Made by a program: the position numbers and the translations under genes. Below, piece after piece: positions 61,952 to 64,000 of a stretch of 64,000 nt of DNA; position 1 is the first letter of the stretch; each line of letters starts with the position of its first letter. The notes beneath the pieces were generated by a model, which ran no database searches, was not told the DNA's origin, and was given only the letters and a program-made list of their open reading frames with translations. The stretch is from Planctomycetes bacterium MalM25 (GTDB lineage: Bacteria > Planctomycetota > Planctomycetia > Pirellulales > Lacipirellulaceae): assembly GCA_007745835.1 (NCBI GenBank), contig CP036424.1:558001-622000 (forward strand), read 5' to 3'.

Positions 61952-63391
61952 ATGTTTTCCCTCACGCTCTGGCTCGGCCCCGTCGCCGCCCTGTTGGTTG
62001 GTTCGGCGGTCGGCACGACGGAGCTCGGATCGGCCGCCGCGGTGACGGCCGGCGTGGCGACCCTCTGCGCCGTCTGGTGGGTCACCGAGCCGATCCCGAT
62101 CCCGGCGACCTCGCTCATCCCGTTGGCGATGTTCCCCGTCACGGGAGTCGTCTCTTCCGGCGACGTCGGCAAGGCGTACGGCCACCCGCTCATCCTGCTG
62201 CTGCTCGGCGGGTTCATCCTCTCCACCGCGTTGGAACGCTGCGGCGTCCACCGGCGGCTCGCGTTGGCGATGGTGCGGCTCTGCACGCACGGCCCGGGCG
62301 CGCTGTTCGGCGTGAGCGACCGAACGTTGCCAGAGAAGCCCGTCACGGGACGGCGACTCGTGATCGGCTTCATGGCGGCTTCGGCCGCTATCAGCATGTG
62401 GGTCTCGAACGCGGCGACCACGCTGATGCTGTTGCCGATCGCCGCCGCCACGCTCGAGAAGAGCCGTGACTCGCGCCTCCGCGTGGCGCTCCTGTTGGGC
62501 ATCGCTTACGCGGCAAGCGTCGGCGGCGTCGGCACACCGATTGGCACCCCGCCGAACGTGATCTGCATGCAAGAGTACCAGGCGCTCACCGGCGAGGAGC
62601 CGACCTTCGCCCAGTGGATGACCTGGGGCGTGCCGGTCGCGGCGACCATGATCCCGGTCATCGCGCTGTGGCTCACCCGCAACCTGGGCGGCGCCGCCGA
62701 GATCGACCTGCCCGAGAGCGGCCCCTGGCGCCCCGCCGAGTGGCGCACGCTCGCGGTGTTCGGCGTGACGGCGCTGCTGTGGGTCACGCGCAAGGAACCG
62801 TTCGGGGGGTGGAGCGGCTACTGGGAACTGCCCGGAGCGACCGACGCCACGGTCGCGTTGCTGGCGGTCGTGGTCCTGTTCATGATCCCCAACGGCGAAC
62901 CGCCCGAGACGCCCGACGGCCCCCTGCCTCGGTTGCTCGACTGGGAGACCGCCGCGCGCATCCCTTGGGGCATGCTCCTGCTGTTCAGCGGCGGCATGGT
63001 GCTCGCCGCGGCGTTCAAGGCGTCGGGGCTCAGCACGGCGCTGGGTGAGGCGATGGGCGGGCTCGCCGCGTTGCCCACGCCCGTGCTGATCGCCGGGCTC
63101 TGCCTGATGGTCACGTTCATGACCGAGGTCACCAGCAACACGGCGACCACCGCCCTGCTGATGCCGCTGCTGGGCGCCACGGCCCAAGCGAGCGACCTCG
63201 ACCCGCGGCTGCTGATGTTCCCCGCGGCGGTCAGCGCGAGCTTCGCCTTTATGCTGCCGGTTGCTACGGTGCCCAACGCCGCGGTCTACGGAGCCGGTGT
63301 CGCCACGCGCGACATGGCCCGCGAGGGCTTCGTGCTGAACCTCCTGGGCGTGGTGGTGGTGACAGTCTTGGGGAGTCTGTTGCTGTCGTGA
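61952..63391 (+). CDS. SLC13/DASS-family sodium/dicarboxylate-type transporter
   Basis: A 479-residue membrane protein with about 11-12 helices. The paired hairpin motifs of the DASS family are MWVSNAATTLMLLPIA and TEVTSNTATTALLMPLLG (S-N-x-x-T), and ...TPIGTPPNVICM is the substrate-loop. It likely imports dicarboxylates or sulfate with sodium. Substrate cannot be read from the sequence. ATG 61952 starts the protein. Confidence 0.9.
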   Translation: MFSLTLWLGPVAALLVGSAVGTTELGSAAAVTAGVATLCAVWWVTEPIPIPATSLIPLAMFPVTGVVSSGDVGKAYGHPLILLLLGGFILSTALERCGVHRRLALAMVRLCTHGPGALFGVSDRTLPEKPVTGRRLVIGFMAASAAISMWVSNAATTLMLLPIAAATLEKSRDSRLRVALLLGIAYAASVGGVGTPIGTPPNVICMQEYQALTGEEPTFAQWMTWGVPVAATMIPVIALWLTRNLGGAAEIDLPESGPWRPAEWRTLAVFGVTALLWVTRKEPFGGWSGYWELPGATDATVALLAVVVLFMIPNGEPPETPDGPLPRLLDWETAARIPWGMLLLFSGGMVLAAAFKASGLSTALGEAMGGLAALPTPVLIAGLCLMVTFMTEVTSNTATTALLMPLLGATAQASDLDPRLLMFPAAVSASFAFMLPVATVPNAAVYGAGVATRDMAREGFVLNLLGVVVVTVLGSLLLS

Positions 63392-63403
63392 GGCCGTTCG
63401 TAG

Positions 63404-63476
63404 GGGCGCCCGAGGCTAGCGCCTGCGGCTCACTCAATCCCTTGCCTTGAGCCGCAGGCGCTAGCCTCGGGCGCCC
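63404..63476. repeat. 29-bp perfect inverted repeat
   Basis: Arms 63404-63432 and 63448-63476 are perfect reverse complements with a 15-base loop (GGGCGCCCGAGGCTAGCGCC at the outer end). It is a different sequence family from B, C and D. It follows the transporter stop codon by about 12 bases and may terminate its transcript or be a dispersed repeat. Confidence 0.88.
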
Positions 63477-63542
63477 ACGCTATACTGAGCCTTCACCACC
63501 CGTTCCCCGCAGCCTCACCTCCCGCCGACAGGAGCCCCCGCC

Positions 63543-63959
63543 ATGCCGGTCCCGATGGAACTCTCGCGGATCATCATCAGCGAGATCAACGACCAGCAGG
63601 TGGTCTACCTGAAGGAGATCGACGGCGAGCGGACGTTCCCGATCCTGATCGGCTACTACGAGGCGAAGAGCATCGAGCGGCACGTGAAGCAGGAGGAGAC
63701 CGCCCGGCCGCTCACGCACGACCTGCTGGTCTCCGCGATCGAGGAGCTGGGGGGCGAGCCGCAGGACGTGCTGATCACCGAGCTGCGCGAGCACGTCTAC
63801 TACGCGCGCCTGCGGATCCGCCAGGAGGGCGAGCTGGTCGAGGTCGACGCCCGCCCGAGCGACGCCCTCGCCGTCGCCGTCACGTGCGACCCGCCGCTGC
63901 CGGTCTTCGTGAGCGAGGACGTGCTGAACGACGTGATGCGCGAGCAGGACGGGGAGTGA
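63543..63959 (+). CDS. Bifunctional nuclease-family (DUF151) protein
   Basis: A 138-residue protein of the BFN/DUF151 family: RIIISEINDQQVVYLKEIDGERTFPILIGYYEAKSIERHV, LTHDLLVSAIEELGGEPQDVLI, FYA-like VYYARLRIRQEGELVEVDARPSDALAVAV and a short acidic tail. Some members have RNase/DNase activity; the natural role is uncertain. Start ATG 63543 is preceded by ACAGGAGCC; length is normal. Confidence 0.92.
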   Translation: MPVPMELSRIIISEINDQQVVYLKEIDGERTFPILIGYYEAKSIERHVKQEETARPLTHDLLVSAIEELGGEPQDVLITELREHVYYARLRIRQEGELVEVDARPSDALAVAVTCDPPLPVFVSEDVLNDVMREQDGE

Positions 63960-64000
63960 GAACGCCCAAGGGGCGATTTACTCCGTCACGGCCGCTCCGT

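Overview
The window is high-GC bacterial chromosome that reads as a planctomycete, most likely Pirellulales. The signs are PQQ-type beta-propeller proteins, a sulfatase, several proteins ending in PEP-CTERM-like sorting tails (one also with a dockerin-like repeat), a tetrahydromethanopterin-linked formyltransferase, a ribosomal protein S16 with a long acidic tail, and many solitary genes separated by large palindromic repeats. This placement is inferred from gene content; no rRNA or tRNA gene was found.

Layout. 1-4.6 kb: two secreted propeller proteins on the minus strand and a cysteine-rich modular repeat protein with a strong terminator. 4.6-8.2 kb: a FliM/FliN-type protein, nadA, and a low-GC gene whose C-terminus resembles a HesB/IscA domain without cysteines. 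8.2-12 kb: the housekeeping cluster ffh-rpsP-trmD-rplS-yraN (minus). 12-16.7 kb: a secreted DUF6786-like protein, then argS carrying a toxin-antitoxin pair at its 3' end, and rsfS. 17-23.8 kb (plus): a Bcp peroxiredoxin, an anti-sigma-like membrane protein, a PilZ-like protein, an operon of a secretin-type STN protein with ftr and a secreted amidohydrolase, and an rpsA-like S1 protein followed by a tiny membrane ORF. 23.8-32.1 kb: membrane and envelope proteins, a metallo-beta-lactamase hydrolase with an isoprenylcysteine-type methyltransferase, scpA, a second cysteine-rich protein, a lipoprotein, a KAP-like membrane ATPase and a beta-barrel candidate.

32.3-46.5 kb: an NtrC-type response regulator, sulfatase, XerC/D recombinase, a lipoprotein, an overlapping small-protein/nucleotidyltransferase pair with a probable 3' frameshift, bshB1, an M32 carboxypeptidase, a zinc-ribbon membrane protein coupled to mutY, an MscS channel and a DUF4105/Lnb-like lipoprotein. 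46.7-51.8 kb: oleC-oleD (beta-lactone/olefin pathway) and aspS. 51.8-64 kb: a low-GC protein with a TIR/deoxyribosyltransferase-like C-terminus, four extracellular PEP-CTERM proteins including a GH16 glucanase, an alcohol dehydrogenase, a CorA-like protein, a second PQQ propeller, an SLC13 transporter and a bifunctional-nuclease-family protein.

The most notable signals are: a ~182-bp palindromic repeat inserted in frame into oleC, with an inferable pre-insertion reading frame and a related intergenic copy 7 kb away; at least six families of long inverted repeats between genes; three low-GC genes or gene pairs that look acquired; and the Cys-less IscA-like fusion. No CRISPR array, rRNA, tRNA or transposase was recognised.
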